Numbered from the stretch's first letter, positions 1-14,600 are shown. The stretch: 64,000 bases of DNA from Ascaris suum (GCA_013433145.1 CM024187.1:16481826-16545825); one strand, 5' to 3'. The notes: generated from the sequence alone by a model not told the origin. Numbers and translations are program-made.

Positions 1-12
1 CAAATCGTATTT

Positions 13-250
13 CTTAGCGCAAGCTTAGCGGTATAGCCGCCTGTGCATCGTACAGGGCACAGGTACCGGTTGTGTCATACGAGGTATCGACACCGCTTTC
101 ATGTCGTGCAAGGGTAGCGGTACCCGTTGGATGTCATGCAAGGATATCGGTGCTGGTTGTATGCCGTGCAAAAAAACCTGTACCGATTGTATATTGCACA
201 TGTCAGTGGTACCATCTGTACGATTTGGAGGGTTGCTTGTCGCATCCGTT
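13..250. repeat. degenerate 30-bp tandem minisatellite
   Basis: Seven or so units of 29-30 bp can be aligned: 13-42, 43-71, 72-100, 101-130, 131-160, 161-190 and 191-220, with a weaker copy near 250-279. Units share a core like GTGCAAGGnTAnCGGTACC followed by a GTTGnATG-type junction. Because the period is a multiple of three, several frames stay open across it and translate as 10-residue repeats, for example a minus-strand series built on LHD-IQ-x-P. No start context, splice signal or known domain supports coding. The array may continue beyond the left edge. Confidence 0.75.
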
Positions 251-280
251 GTCGCATTACACAAGGTGCTTATTTTGAGC

Positions 281-3200
281 AGTACTTGATGGGCCGACAA
301 CTCATCCTTGCTGCATCTCTATTCGAGGGCCAAGCGTAACATGTTGTAGCCGTATTGCCAGATTACGGCACACACTGCAGTAAACTCGTCTTGAACGGTC
401 TAATAAGTGTTTATAAAGTGCATCGCAAAACGATCGACGCGATTTTTTTTTTTTCGAAACTGCAGACCAGTTGAAGACAGCGCTGAATTTCATCACTGCT
501 CTTGCCTCAATGGGTGCGCATGTATGGATAATAATGCGTGGATGATCGTTAATCTCAAAACCAACTGTTGCTCATTCTAAATGAACGCGATTCTCCATTG
601 CTTGACCTTAAGAAATGTAGCGGAGGAGGGGGGGGGGGCGCTGGGTTGGACTAAGGTGGGAAATGTAGCCGAGTGTGCCTTTGAGGAATCCCGGCTTTCG
701 TGGTTGTAGGCTCATCCGCTTGCCTACCACGTCCAGCTCACCTTTGGCCATAGCTGGTTGTGTTCTCGATTTCTCTACCAAAGCAAAATACTTCAGAGTT
801 AAATGTTCACTGATTTAACACTGGTTCCTGTGCCAATTTATCCTATCAAAAATAAAAGTTAAATGTTCAGTTGATTGCAGTATTCGATAGTTCAGATAAA
901 CGCGAGTGCATCATATCGCATTTCGCAGCAGCGGTTGACCAAACGGTTGAAATAGTTTGTAATAATTTGTAATAGTAACAGTTGTGGTAAAGTTTGTTAA
1001 GTCAACTGCTCTGCATTGAAATCAGATGTGATATTCGACGAGTGCAAATAACTGAGATTTTAGTAATTGGCTGTCAGAGATTTGTTTCTTGGTCGGGTTT
1101 ATCCTTTCACATGTAACTCATGTAGTTGCCCACCATTGAAAGAATAGCCTTTTTTTTCTTATGTGTGGGTTTGTTTCTTTTGCTCGGAAAGAATCCGAAT
1201 GTGTAGAACTTCAAATGCCGACTTTAGGTCTGGGAAACTGTTTCAATAGAGATGTTTTTGACTGTAATTTATGAAGGATCACAAGAGGAAAAGTACTCTT
1301 CCTTTGGGCATAGGATGAGCACAGTTGTCTGATGTTGTTCTATGAGAAGTCTATTTAAGAAGCGTGGGTTTTTGTGTCATCACCGATGAGGTACAGCATT
1401 GTGGGCACACTCTTTTAATGACGATACATCAACCGCCTCTTACTGAAGTCCACTCACTCGTCGTCGAGGGGGATTGTGGCCGAGAGGTGCGGTGCGTTCC
1501 GAAATGAGTACACAACGAGCTTTGTTGCTGGGCCCCTTAATATTTATGAGCGACAATCAATTGTGGTCGAAGTGCATGCCGAGGGTGCGCACAAAGCGCC
1601 ATCGCCGCATACGCACAAATGAATAACGCCCCTTGTTGGCCCGAGATGCACAGTTTTAATCCGCTGTGAAGGGGCTGAAGGGAGGGGAGAAGGAACGCTA
1701 ACCTGATAGCGTCATCTTGCGTGTTTTGGAGAGCATAGCCGAGGGGATTAGATGCAAGATGATCAATTCACCGCTTTAGCAGCAATCGCGAAAAACTGTG
1801 AAGAATTTAGTCGTTTCTAATCGTCAATCGCTTTTCGCAGATATTCTTCGCCGGATCGATTTTCTATATCAAATGCTGTGTTGATGTGCGGAACACATAG
1901 TTTGGAAACCTTCAGCAATCACTGAAAACGCCTCAGGCATATCCTCTCCTGCCATCCTCCCTCCCCTTTCCCTTCTTCGCCCTTTTTTACTGAACGAAAT
2001 GATGAGCAGTTAATCTCTGTTTTGTTTTATATGTGTACCACCCATGAAGATTTTTTTGATACAGTCTTTCCGCCAATGATAACTTTGAATTTTCGTAAAA
2101 ACACCGGAAATGTGCTAATAAATTTGTGTAGTTTTGGTGTTCACTGCTCTCTCTTTGTACAGATATACTTTTTTAACGGTGGAGCTAGTAAAAGAGTTCA
2201 CTGCTGAGGTCGAAACTGCCTTTTTCCTCATCTCTCGCCATTCTACGCCTGTCTGTACCACCTACCGCCTAATTACGCCACGACGTGCATATACGTATGT
2301 TTTTCTGCCCTATATTTTCAATCATGTGTTGAGAAAGTTATTATGGCAATGAAATATGCCAACGCATTAAGCCATTTTATGATTCATTTCACCACTTCTG
2401 GTTGGGGTTTAGATGTTTGAAATTAATTTGAACCGAGTTTAGATGTTGGCGTAATTAGAAAATAATTAACCATCTTTGCATAGCTCTTCAAACAATTCAA
2501 TGTGGTTGATAGCATCACGGTAGCACATGAAGGTAGGTATCAAATGTATCGCCTATATCACAACCTCGCGGTTGTACTCTACTCCTGCACATATCGAGTC
2601 GCGTCATGTATCCTGATCCTGAGCTCACGACGGCCACATTTGAACGCAAATTTTCCCCACTAAGTCCACCCATTTTGCTTATCACTCGTCCAGTTATGAC
2701 AGTAGATATGCTAGTTTGTTTGGATGAATGCATGTGTTTTGAAAACCTTGTTTGCTGCTGTTTTCGTTTATAAAGCTATTACCGAAACGAATACTTGCGA
2801 AACATAAGAGAAACATGGAAATTGGAGATGTTATTGGGAAGATGAGATACTTAGGTGGAGAAGGAAATTGTTACGAATGTAAGAACGAATACCTGAGTGG
2901 GAGTTTTGGCGAGAAAAAGGGACGCATACCAATCACGCTTGTTAACAGATGAAAGGTGCGATGTGAGATTATGTGATAAAAAGCTGGAGGTAGCAAAAAT
3001 AGGTGCAAATGTATGCAAATAATAATCAGATGAGGAATCTCACACAGAAACAAGACAGCTGGCACGAAAGTAGCTAGACTTGTGAGGATATAATGTTGTA
3101 AAGCAACTGCAACTTTAACTGGGCAGCGAGAGTAGCAAAATTCTTCAAGCATTGATAACACTCGACTGGTCGAATCTATCTGTCAAGAGTCATATTTACG

Positions 3201-5076
3201 GCGATTCAAACTTCAGTACAAAATTATGCTTTGCTTTTTAGTCGATGAGTGAAAAATTTGGTGAAAGCACATTATGCCGACTCGTTTGAATTGCACTTCG
3301 GTTCATTCTAACGGCAACAGCTGTTGTGACAGATCCCGCGTTTCCTGTTCGATTTCATCTGCCACGTTACAGCTCATCGGTGTCAGGATTAGTTCAAGTT
3401 ACATATAGGCTAGTAAAACTTTTTTGTACCTCCTGAATGGCAAGCAATCGTCAGTTTTTTCTTCAAAATTTAAAACGTCTGGTATTACACAAGTTGCTAG
3501 GCTCGTTGAATATGTGGGCACGACTTTTTGAAACTAGGAACTTTAAATTATAACTTGCCAGAAATTCCATTAATATTCATGCTGAACATTTCCAGTCGTT
3601 TTGACGAACATCATATGGAAATGCAAGAAAAAGTTTTAGAGTTTATGGCAAATAGTCGTTTGGTAGCTCTTCTCAGAGTTTCTATTGGCTTCACTGATTC
3701 GCTGCTTACGAAGTTGGCTTTTTTTTTTCTCGTTGACGGTTTTCATGCAACCGATTCCCATTTGCGTTTATCTACTAATGCACTTGTCGAGGAGTTTGCT
3801 GCCTATCGTCGATTTGGATGAAACGGGACGTGTTCGCTTAGCTAATTGTGCGTGCCTGAATTCGCATAGCTCGCTTCGTATAGTGATCGTCATCGTCATT
3901 GTTCATTAGGCTGATTTGCCATCTAAGTAAAAGTGTAACAGCAATGGCTTTGAATTATTACTTCCCCTGAAACTTTAAAACAGTTCCGGAATGCTAATAC
4001 TTTCAATTCGAAAGGATGAAGTCCTATTGGCGGTATAGAGTACGTTAGAGAAAATGGAGAAAGAGCCTTTTCAGAAATTTGTCGAAAAATGTGTCAAATA
4101 GTAAAATTGCTTCAGATGCGACGAGAGCACAAAATGAAGTAACTGCACAACAGTACTTCTAAAATTTAAGAGATTTCATTCGGGCCATACAAACTACAAT
4201 CAGTTATAAGGGGTAAAAGTAAACAAAGAATGCCGCCCTCACTGCACAACCGAAACAACATTTGCGATGAGGTTGTGTGTACGCAGTTCGCGAACGCTTC
4301 AATTCGATCACAACTGTTCATCGACGTATTCGCCGGTTTCATTTGCTTGATTTTTGGTATTTGGCGTCCATCTAGTGAATCGAGTCGGTGCTATTGTGAT
4401 TCACCTTTTAATTTGTAGTTTCGCTTCTTTCGGTTATTATTTCTCGAAAAAGGCATTTGTTGCTGACATGGCAGAGCCATGAAAATTTCGTTTAGAATGC
4501 AAAATGCCCAACGTTGCTTTCACATACTTATCGTTGTTCTTTCGAAAGTTTTATATGTTTGTACCTTTTCAGCACTTTTCTAATCACTGACTCCATCGTG
4601 CAAGGCACGTGAGTGCATGCATCCTCGTGACTCGTCCATTTCATACCGCATACGTTGATTGCATGTTTCAACTTAAGCCTTAAGCCTACACTTGAGCATA
4701 AGCTGTTTCTTAATGCTGCGCCTAATGTTTCAACTAAGTCGCTGCATCGGTACATCGGCCGCTTATCTCCTGGGAACGCGTGTGTCAGGGACTTCAGTTA
4801 CAGATTTAGAACATTTGGCTCACGAACTTGTGGCTCGCAATTGCATCGGACAGGCGTTTGCTCTCCATGCTCGTGAGCACTAAGGGGAGTGACCTGTGGC
4901 AGAGTGGCCACCAGCAATTCGCAAGTGTTTGCTTTTTTTTGGTGAAAATTAGGAAATGTTGCTGATGAGGGAACGAAGCGGAAGAGGTAGGGGGGGGGGG
5001 GAAGGTGTTCCATGTGGATAATATACTCAGAAAACAAATAAACGAGCAAATAAAAATGAGCAAATATTTATTCGAA
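281..5076. other. intergenic region, no gene recognised
   Basis: About 4.8 kb with only short chance open frames on both strands. It contains a G-run near 627-638, a somewhat GC-richer stretch at 1440-1760, and a G-run near 4990. A stretch at 3595-3690 follows an acceptor-like TTTCCAG and is open for about 40 codons (FDEHH-x-EMQEKV), but no good donor follows and no family is recognised. Confidence 0.6.
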
Positions 5077-5206
<130 letters not shown>

Positions 5207-7814
5207 CCTGGTGAAGAGAAATGTAATGAATAAGAAGCAAACGGGAATTTTAACCTGAAAATGAAGGCCAGGACACCGCTGATTATGCAATTAGTTGGGC
5301 CTAACAGGGCGCGAACTATTTGACTGACAATGCATAGAGGCCTTGGCATTCAGCGGGATGTTGTTGCGATCCTTCTGATGTTAAAAGCGAAGAAGAGTGC
5401 GAGTTATTCTCGCCACTGATTATTTTTGCTACAGGTTTTATGCCTCCGGTGTGTATCGCCGAGAGTGGTTTTGGTTTAACGGCGTTAAAGCGGAAGGGGA
5501 TGGCCTGATGCGTTGATTTATATTTCTAGACATTGAACTAGACCAGTTTTACTGTTAAGCGCAGAAGGACCCGATGGGACCCTGTACAGTCTAACTTAAC
5601 ATACGAACTCAGTTGGAGAGGCAACGAAGTTTAGTAATCGATCGATTAAATTCTAATTAAACGAGGAAATAAGCGGACACGCACATGCATAAAGACATAT
5701 CAGTATGCAAATTGGACGGAATAATTTCCCTTCGAAAAAATCAAATCCTTGCCCATCGCAGATGGCTGCATTGTCACAGGTCATTCCTCGTGATGTGCAT
5801 GCGCATGGGGACTAAAGATCCGCCCCATGCTCTTGTGAGCTAAGCATTAGTGAACCGAAAGCCCGGAACCAATTGTCCGATTCCCCGCAATTATGGCGCG
5901 TCCGTTTGCTGCACTTGCTGCAGCGTCATATTACATGCAGGTATTTGAGGTGGACACCCGACTACGTAGCTAAATGGCTGTTTCTTTCAGCAGTTGAGAT
6001 CTGACTCACCCTGACGACATAGTTTTCAGTTTGCCTTCTGTGTATACAGGTTTATTCTGCCACATTAGAGTCGTCGTTTTAGTTTTAATTAGCAGGCACA
6101 GCTCGGTTGAATTTTGCTGCAACAATCAATGATCCGATGATCGGACGTTCATCTTGTAACTGCACAAAGTCTACTGTATGTAGATGTTCGTTCTTGTATA
6201 GTGCCTTCCTCATGTGAAGTTGAAGACTGCCGTCAATGTGAACGAGCACTATGAGGTCGCGGCTGGACCACATTGCCAGATGTAAACTGTTTCATCGAGC
6301 AATACATATGGACAATAGTTCTGTATAGTCGATCATTCGGTGTTTAGCTGCTATTAGTGATGTGAGTGAACGTTTGCATATTGCATATAGACGAGTATGT
6401 TTGGTGCTTCCGCACGCTTTTCTTCATGTACTTCCTAGAAATCTGTGAACACAACGCAGCACATACTAGCGTCCGTGTGTTTCCGTCATGCTTATTGGGT
6501 TCACGCACCGCGGAGTGTAGCAGCGAACAGTTACAAGTTTGGCTCGAAAACAGTTTGTGGAGGATCGAAATTGGGCTGCGTTTGTGCGCGCATGTGGATG
6601 CTAATGACTGAATGGTTGTCACGCGCGTAGCGATTCAAGGCAGTAGTGCCTGCAGAAGTTTCAGTAAATGGGAATAGGGGGAGGATGGATGGAACAATCG
6701 GACAGATGGTACAACGCGAGCGCAGCTCGCAGATTCATATACGCACATGCATGCCATATGTATGAAGTCCTCTGCGCACCGACAAATTAGGAGCATCGGG
6801 AAACAGGTACACTGCAATTTACGAACTCGTCAACGACCGGTTTCACTGCCCGAACGCATTGATGTGAACGCTAGTCGCAGACGCGTACGTAGTGATGCGC
6901 TAACGCACCGGACAGTACTCGGCTTCGATCCTTCAAGTGCTCGTCGACCACGGGCGTCGCACCTGCACTTTCCGTTTTTTGAGATAACTGTCCCCAACTA
7001 CGACATCGTTCGACACACATGCATCGTTGATGCTTGGCCATTTTCGGAAAGTCAGCAAACTTCAGTGTGGCACTATTGCTTTCTGTCTCATGCTTACTAA
7101 CCTTGATTTTACATTCCAAACGTTTTATTAGCTTTGTCCAGCAATTCGAACAGATAGCAGTCGCAAAAGTTTTATTTTCGATGAAAAAGAGTAAGGAAAT
7201 CAATTTCTTTTTGGCCGGTTGGATTGTTTCGTTTGTGTCCTAGGTATTTCCTGACCGAAACAGACTTTCATGCTCCCCACTGATTACGGTGAAAGTGCAG
7301 CATAGCGAATTGACTTAGGCGTTTCTGTCGTCTCTGTGATTATCAGCATGTGTTTTTCGAGAAGCGTAACGCATCAATAGACGTCACCTTGCCACTTTCT
7401 GAAACGTATTTCTCTGATTCAACGTTTTTTCACTACTCTTGTTTTTTCCGCACTTTCCTGATGTCACGCCCTGTGTACTTAGAACAATGTCAAGGAGCCT
7501 TTTAGCGCTATGAAAGAATCACGCGATGTTATGGTCATTTAAACAGCCGGCGAATTCTTTTCTTTGATTAGTATTGAGTACCTATATGAAAGAGGATTAA
7601 AATGCTTCTGCTTATGGAGGTCAGTTGCCATGACATGAGATTGCAGCGTATTTGTTTCTTGTCGTACCTTGCAGTTTATAGAGGTCGAGTACCGATGAGG
7701 ATTGGAGAAGGTACTTTGAGATGGAATATATTTTCAGAAAATTTGCATCGGAGACGAGCATAGCGGAGCGCTCAACTAAACCTGGCGGATTTTGGCTGAC
7801 AACGTCGTGCCCAG

Positions 7815-7988
7815 ATGACTGCGGCACAGGCTGGTGGCGGCCACGCAGTGACCGTGCAACTGTCGGCCGAATGCCCCACCGAGAAGAGTACTATACTTGA
7901 ACAGCAGCCGCAGCACATTCCTGCCGCACAAGTGCTCGTACCTGCTCACAATAATCGTGCGGTTTACCCCTTTTCAAAACAAGCGTGA
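7815..7988 (+). CDS. unrecognised 57-codon open frame
   Basis: ATG at 7815 opens 57 codons to TGA at 7986-7988. The segment is GC-richer than its surroundings, rich in Gln, Ala and Pro, and starts MTAAQAGGGHAVTVQL. No signal peptide, membrane segment or known domain is visible. It lies 630 bp before the proposed PTR start exon on the same strand, so it could be an alternative 5' exon or a separate small gene. GT dinucleotides inside it with the phase needed for the PTR exon (for example after 7892) are weak donors. Coding status is uncertain. Confidence 0.2.
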   Translation: MTAAQAGGGHAVTVQLSAECPTEKSTILEQQPQHIPAAQVLVPAHNNRAVYPFSKQA

Positions 7989-8165
7989 AACACTTGTTGC
8001 GGAGTCAACGCATCCAATGGAATCTATCCACACCTGTTTATATCGACTTTAATATGATCACTGACTAAACCTACAACGTCTTTAGTCATCGTTTGTTTGG
8101 AATTTTGAGGGATATGATGATTTTTTCAAAAAGTAGTCGTGGAGATTTATAAAATAAAATGTTTC

Positions 8166-8222
8166 TTTGGGCATTTTGGGCATTTCCTGTTTTTGGGCAT
8201 TAACTTTGGGCATTTCCTGTTT
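8166..8222. repeat. short tandem repeat of TTTGGGCAT units
   Basis: TTTGGGCAT occurs at 8166-8174, 8175-8183, 8192-8200 and 8205-8213. The 18-mer TTTGGGCATTTCCTGTTT is exact at 8175-8192 and 8205-8222, a 30-bp offset. Confidence 0.85.
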
Positions 8223-8621
8223 CAAAAAAGGGCGTGATAAACAATATTGCAGGTTTGCACTGGAAATCAACTATCCAAAACAGATGATTTAGTACATTGA
8301 GATAAACGATTCGAAAAGAATGGATCCAGCATCATAAGGCAAAACCTGATACTTGAAAGCGACATGTCTTCGCACTGATATACGACATTTATTTTTTAAC
8401 TTTTGCCTGATGCTTTTGGTTGGAACTAGATGCGTTACTGGCAACTCATTGTCGTGTTGATCCTTTGACTGCTGAGAGAACACCCTTTTTGGTGTGATTG
8501 ATGTAAGAGGCAAACTTTAAAGATGTCTTAGGCCTGAGATTCCAAGGTGAAACCGACATGTTTTATTGTTGCAAGTGATGCTGCCGGTACGCTAAAAAAG
8601 AGGTACCTTTTTTTCTCACGA

Positions 8622-8649
8622 ATGGTACAGCCTATGAGGCAGCTGGCAG
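8622..8649 (+). CDS. PTR exon 1, proposed start exon (28 nt)
   Basis: ATG at 8622 opens MVQPMRQLA and ends at GCAG|GTGAAG, a fair donor that leaves one base, exactly the phase needed by the next exon (N|GA). Intron 8650-9380 would be 731 bp. It is proposed because the exon at 9381 has no in-frame ATG before TM1. It is not proven; a different upstream exon or trans-splicing is possible. Confidence 0.35.
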
Positions 8650-11600
8650 GTGAAGGAGCAATCAGCCATCCGAATAAAACTTCCGTTAGGCAATTGCTTA
8701 GGGCATCTTTAAAAGGTGTTCTTACGATTTAGCCTTAAAAGTATTCACATATGGTGAGACATCATTGAGCGTCGTTTCCTTATCCATTCAAATCACACTT
8801 TTTAATGTTTGCTTTCATGCAAACGTTACTAATATTGCTAAGGTCAGTGCTTGCTGCAAACATCAAATCAGCAATATTATTTTAGGACAGTCCTAAATAT
8901 TGATTGCATTATAGTACCTGATATTTAAACGCATTGAAGCTTCATTAGGTGCCTGAATGTTGAAAACGAATGCGAAGGATGGATAGTTGTGAGCTTTTGT
9001 GCTTTTGCATATCCATACTTGCATCAACTTCATCTCTGAGTTCACCCGATCACCGAAGAGAGGGTTTGTCCAAGTTCTTTTAGTAGCCGCGGGTAGGTCG
9101 TCGAATTCAGCTTTTTGTTCAATTCTAAATCCACAGGATTGAAAATCAGTTTGAATTTTTATATAGCCTCTCAAGTGCATCACATTTCTAAAACCCTTTA
9201 ATATATACTCTGTTGCTGTAATTTTTCAGAAGTTTACGGTATCCTTTTTTCCTTGTTTTCATCTGAGAATCAGATTTGCTCGGAAGCCTTACAGTCATTT
9301 GAGACACTTCTTGTTCAGCCCCTTTTAGAAAGCGACGGCTCCATTTTTATAACATGCTTCTTCAAAAAAGCAATTTTCAGGAGCAAAAGCATCAAAGTTC
9401 CTGGCATTCTGCCAACAACTTACGCTCAGGAGGTTGTTTCACTTGATTGGATTCAGCATCGGAACATATCCTCTTGCCTATCTTATTGCGGCCGTTATAA
9501 TAGCTGGCACATCTGGGGGCATGTATTTTCTGAAGTTGGAGGATCGGGTGCGTGACGGGTACACGCCGGCCACATCGCCATCTCGCTATGAAACCGACGT
9601 ACTCAGGGAATTCCTGCAATCAGTCGGTATGTGCTGCGTTTAGAATCTACATAAAACGACACGACATCGAAACATTGGTCTAGAAAGTTATGCAAAGTGT
9701 GCATCGCTGGGTGGCGGTGCATTGGCCTATTTTTTAATGCATATATATTTTCACTATATTTTATGAAGCTGTCGACCACATTTATGCAACCACGTTTATA
9801 GCAGGGAGCGTTATTGGAAAAGCCGGAAGCAGAATCCGGAAAGCATCACGAAAAAGCCGAACGAACTGCTAGGACTGAGTAGTAAGCAATAGGAAATCCA
9901 AAGCTTTTGCGATGACTCTTTGTTCATACGCATATTTATGGTCTTTATTCTTTTGCATACAGTACACTTGCTGCCGCGATTTGAGATATGATGATTATGG
10001 AAAAGTTTTCTGTTTCATTAGCGGGGAAAATGAATTAAAAATTTTCGAAAATGGTCCACTGGAAAGAGTTGACTGTAGGTCAGAGGGGTTGAAACTCACG
10101 GATTGTGTATTTATGTCAGGTCCACGAAAATTGACAAACGAATTTCGCCGCTTTGAAGCGATTCTTTAGTAACGTGGAGTTTGTCTCCGTCTTTTTTCCG
10201 ATGTTTTTTGAGTTAATCCCCAGACTGCAACCCAGATAACTCTAGAGTTCTAGTAAGTTATGAATTCCAGTATAGTGCTGATTGACGCTTTATCGCACCG
10301 AGGTAAACACCGGCAAATGAATTAGCTAAGGCTTTGTGCAAAGCTCAGCATTTTAAAATTGTATATTGGTGAGCATGCGGTTGGAATATATATTGCGATT
10401 AGACGTTTGTTCCATTTCTTATAGACTCCTTAAATTTTCACATTCCTTTTGTTGTCTCTCAGAAGTAAAAAAAACATCGCAGTGTGACAATAATTCGCGT
10501 TGACGTAAATATGTGGCACGTTTCCTGTTCGTCGATCAAAATTTTTCTGCGATACATTTATGGGCGATTGTTTAATTCACATGAATGATTCGAATAGTTT
10601 GTCATAAACGCTTATTCTAAACGGTGCTTCAGCTGTAAGGATATCCAAAAATTAGAGAACTTTACATGCTGAATCTGGAAGTCGACAGTTTCTGATACTA
10701 ATTTGAGAGATTTTAAGAATACGTTTATCGAAATGGTGTCACAATGTGGGTAAGATTTTGAGAAACTCGTTATACAGTTAGCTTTTTTTCGTTCTCAGAA
10801 ATTCTTTCATGTCTTCCGGCAGAGAAAACTTCCTTCAGTGTGATTCTTTGAGTATATTTGTTGAAGACAGTGAGATAAGAATACAGAAATTATGCTACGG
10901 GACCCAGTGATATATATCACTAGAGCCGTATCATAAGGATTCCACATGCGTTTTGCCACTTTGATGATTCCATAGCACAATGGCAACAGTATCATAACCG
11001 ACATCGAAGAACACTTTCAACTACGCAGTAGAAAAAAAATGCAGCCTAAGCAGCTGTTGAAATCAATGATTGAAGCTGTAAGCCTCACGAATTGTGAATT
11101 GTCATATTTCAGGCATTGATGAAACAACACCATATAACTCACACTTCATACGGAGAGTAAAACAACAAAGGAATACTTACTAAGTAACGTGTTGACTTTG
11201 AAGTTATGTGAAGGAATGGTCAGTCTTAAGCGCAAGTGTCAAGGGTACATTGATTTCACTGCTCTCTTCTGCAGTGCAACTGTTCACTTACTGCTCATTT
11301 TTAGAATATGCCGATGAACAATAATGAAACATCTTCTCTACTTACTCTCTCGTTGAATAGCCAATACTTCATTTTGCAATGTGAAATAAGGCGCAATCCA
11401 AAAATTTTGCCAATTGTGCCTTTCAAAGCTGCGTTAAATCGTTAAGTTCTGAAAATTAGCAGTTCGATGCTTTAGGTGCTCATGCTTAAGAAATCTTATG
11501 CAAATATTCTACCATTACTGTTCGGTTCCTAGGCGAATAAAACCGAAAGTGATGTTGAAGTTTTCACTACCTACTTTCTGAATCAATCAGAACACGCTTA

Positions 11601-14600
11601 AAGCCTACGAGTTGAGATGTCTCATTGAAGAGTTTCTTGCTAAGACAAATGGAATAAGGGTACGACTGTCTCGAAGCAAAATTTTTCATGACAGTGCATT
11701 GCTTTGCATTTTAAGATGCGCAGTTACGGGATACAGCTTCAGTGCCATTAGAACAATGTGATTTTATCAACTCGTTACACGGGCATCACTTATAAATAAA
11801 TGTGTTAAAGCAGAAGGAATTTTTTTTAAGAGAGAGGAAGCATCGAGAATGTGAATGATACTCGAGTTTCCTTTCATTTTTCGTTTTTCGTGTGGTTTTT
11901 TTCCACTTCGTTTGAAAATTCTCTTTTTGAATCTATGCTAATAACTTCATAATGAATTGCAATCATCTTATTGCCTAAGAACGAACTGATCTTTCTTTTC
12001 TTTCACGTCAAGTAACTGTCGTAGCGACTTAACGTTCACAGATGCAGTTGGCGGAAATAGTTATTTACTTTACTCAAAAAGTCTTTCTAAAGCTACAATG
12101 GAGAGTTAAAAATCCTGCATTTAGTTTTTTCAGTTGTACAAAAGACCTTAAACTAAACCATTTGGTTAGGAAAAAATCTTGAAGTGATTGAAGCTCGACT
12201 ACTTTTTCTTCAGCAGCAATCATAGTTAGAGAAAAATGCTCCAGAGAAAAGCAAATAAAATAGTGAGCGCCTAAAATGTTGCTCGAGTGGAAGAAAAGAT
12301 TTTAAATGGAAGCCATTTGAGTTCCCAAAAAACGCTCGTTGCCAACGTTCAAATTTTCGTTGTCTATACTTCTGAAGCTGTTGCAGACTTTATGCTTAAT
12401 GAGATTCTAGACTGCTAGTGTAAAGTGTCACAATTTGCTCAAATCGGTTGTGGTATAACAACAGAAAAAGTCTCTGACCTTTTTTAAGGCAACAAATTAA
12501 CTGTTTAATTACTTTTCTCATATGATGAATATTCGTTTATGCGATGCTAATGTATTCATAGGATAGCATTAACCTGTCGTCAATTCGTTCACACTGCAGC
12601 ACTCTTTGGGTCGCTTCTAGCTAATTGCCACTACTCTCGTCGATAATAAACGTCAATTCTTGCAAGTGGTTGCATAAGTTAGTTAGGAATTAGCGCTCTT
12701 CTAAACGAATACTTCAGGCATAACCATTCTTGCTTCTAACAATGGCTTAGCTTTTGTTCTCATTGTCACATATAATAAGGGTAGATGGCTCAACTCATCT
12801 GAAAATTGTGAATTATTCGTGTATGGGGGGGGGGGGGTAACCGATTTTTTTTTCATTTGGAAACTTTTCTGTTCAGGAGGACGTTAAATTCGCAAAGAAA
12901 TTTAGGTCACAAAGTCCCAAAAGCAAAATTTCATCACCTATCTTCCAACAAAGAAAAGAAGCATCGGATTTTTCCACAGCCCCTATGAAACCTTTCAGAT
13001 CAATTGTGGATCTTTCCACCAGCTTTTAAATCCGTTAGGTTTCGGCTTGCCGCAGTTTGTCAGTGGTGGGTAGGTGAAAAAAGCATGAAACTTTGAAGGC
13101 TATGATGGCAACCACTAATATTTCTGCGCCCAAAGCTTATTCGGCGCCATAATATGTCAAAATGAGATGTGAGGGTTGGTGCGCATAGCTGTACATTTCC
13201 AGTGAAGGTAACATGAGGGTACTAAGTAAGCCCCATATTTTATAGGCAGCTTTATATTTTTTTAACGATCAGATCACGTAACCCCACGCATTTTCAAAGG
13301 AACCTTGGTGCTTCAGGTGATCCCACGTTGACAACAGTAGCGCTTCGGTCTCGCGATGGTGGCTCTATGCACAGATTACGGCAACTTGAAGAAGCCGTTC
13401 GACTACATACTTTCCTAATGGGTAATCTGACTGCCAGTGTACCTCTAACGGGCGAGCAAGTTGTATACGGGAATATTTGCGGGTCATACTGTAATACAAA
13501 CGTCGTCGTTGAATACTTTTATGTAAGTTTTGATTGCGGTTTTACTGTTGCGTTATTTTATGCCCTCTTAAAAATGCGTCGCTGTTAAGCAGCACTTAAA
13601 GAGTTTTCTTCGAACGCGAAAAGTAGTTAATGCAGAATGCTTTCCAGCCAAATCTTAAAGGGAGGCTTAGATTTTAGTGTTTTAAGTCGTTTGCAACTGA
13701 GTATCTGCTTCCGTCGTCTGAAATTGCGAGCATTAGCTGATTTTTTTTGAAAATCGTAGCCGCCTGCTGAATGAACAAAACACTGTAAGTTTATTAAATA
13801 GACTTTATGAAATACATTTATTCTCCTTTGATTCTATTCACTTCAGCTTTCGTCAACCATTATCATTACAATTGACTTTCCTTCTCTATTTCATATTTAA
13901 CAAACATTATCGTTCCTACGTTCGAGAGTGAAAATTTCTAGAACTTTGATATGTGAGTTTCAGCAGACAATGTTTATAACCTGTGCACATTCGTTTTGAT
14001 GTTCCATGAGGAAGGGAGACTATATAAGTATTCCTTTGATTAATGGAGGTAATCCATATATTATTTCTGTCAACCGGCGCACTGAAAATCTGAACGCCGA
14101 AACCAAATAGATCCGTTAATTATGCCGATACTGGAAGAGCACTGTTGACGGTTTCAATACGTATTACGAAGACCAAGCGAAGAGAAGCATTTGGTAGCGT
14201 CTATTTCAGCGTGCCTTATTAGAAGAGCTCGAGCGGGATCGACTCGGAAAGAATAGGACACAACTGACGAATCTCACCTTTCCGATTGCAAAGATTGGCG
14301 GGTTCGACATTCACCTCGAGCGAAGCTTTTACGGTGTTCGATTGCACAACGATGTGGCATCAGATACCCCATTGAATGACTCGCTGTCAAACGACGCCGA
14401 AGTTCGTCGTCTGTCGAGAGTGACCGATATCGATCACATTCATGTTTGTTGTTTTCCTCGATGGTTCTCATTTCAGACCACCCCTTCGAATACGACAGTG
14501 CCCACTCCGTACATTCACCTCATTAAATTAGTGGCCCACACAGTGAACAACCAATTGTAAATAAAATAACATAGTAAAGTTGAAGCAAAAACATAGTAAA

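Noticed and set aside
1470..1500. tRNA-like TGGCCGAGAGGTGCGGTGCG
   Set aside because: No acceptor stem, anticodon arm or T-loop (GGTTCGAATCC-like) could be folded around it.
5893..5940. ATG exon candidate rich in alanine with donor CAG|GTATTT
   Set aside because: Phase 0 does not fit PTR exon 2 and no other downstream partner was found.
14444..14560. Open continuation of PTR exon 4 with another CATTTCAG inside it
   Set aside because: Using that acceptor would leave a 32-bp intron, and the sequence beyond does not match the family; exon 5 at 15561 does.
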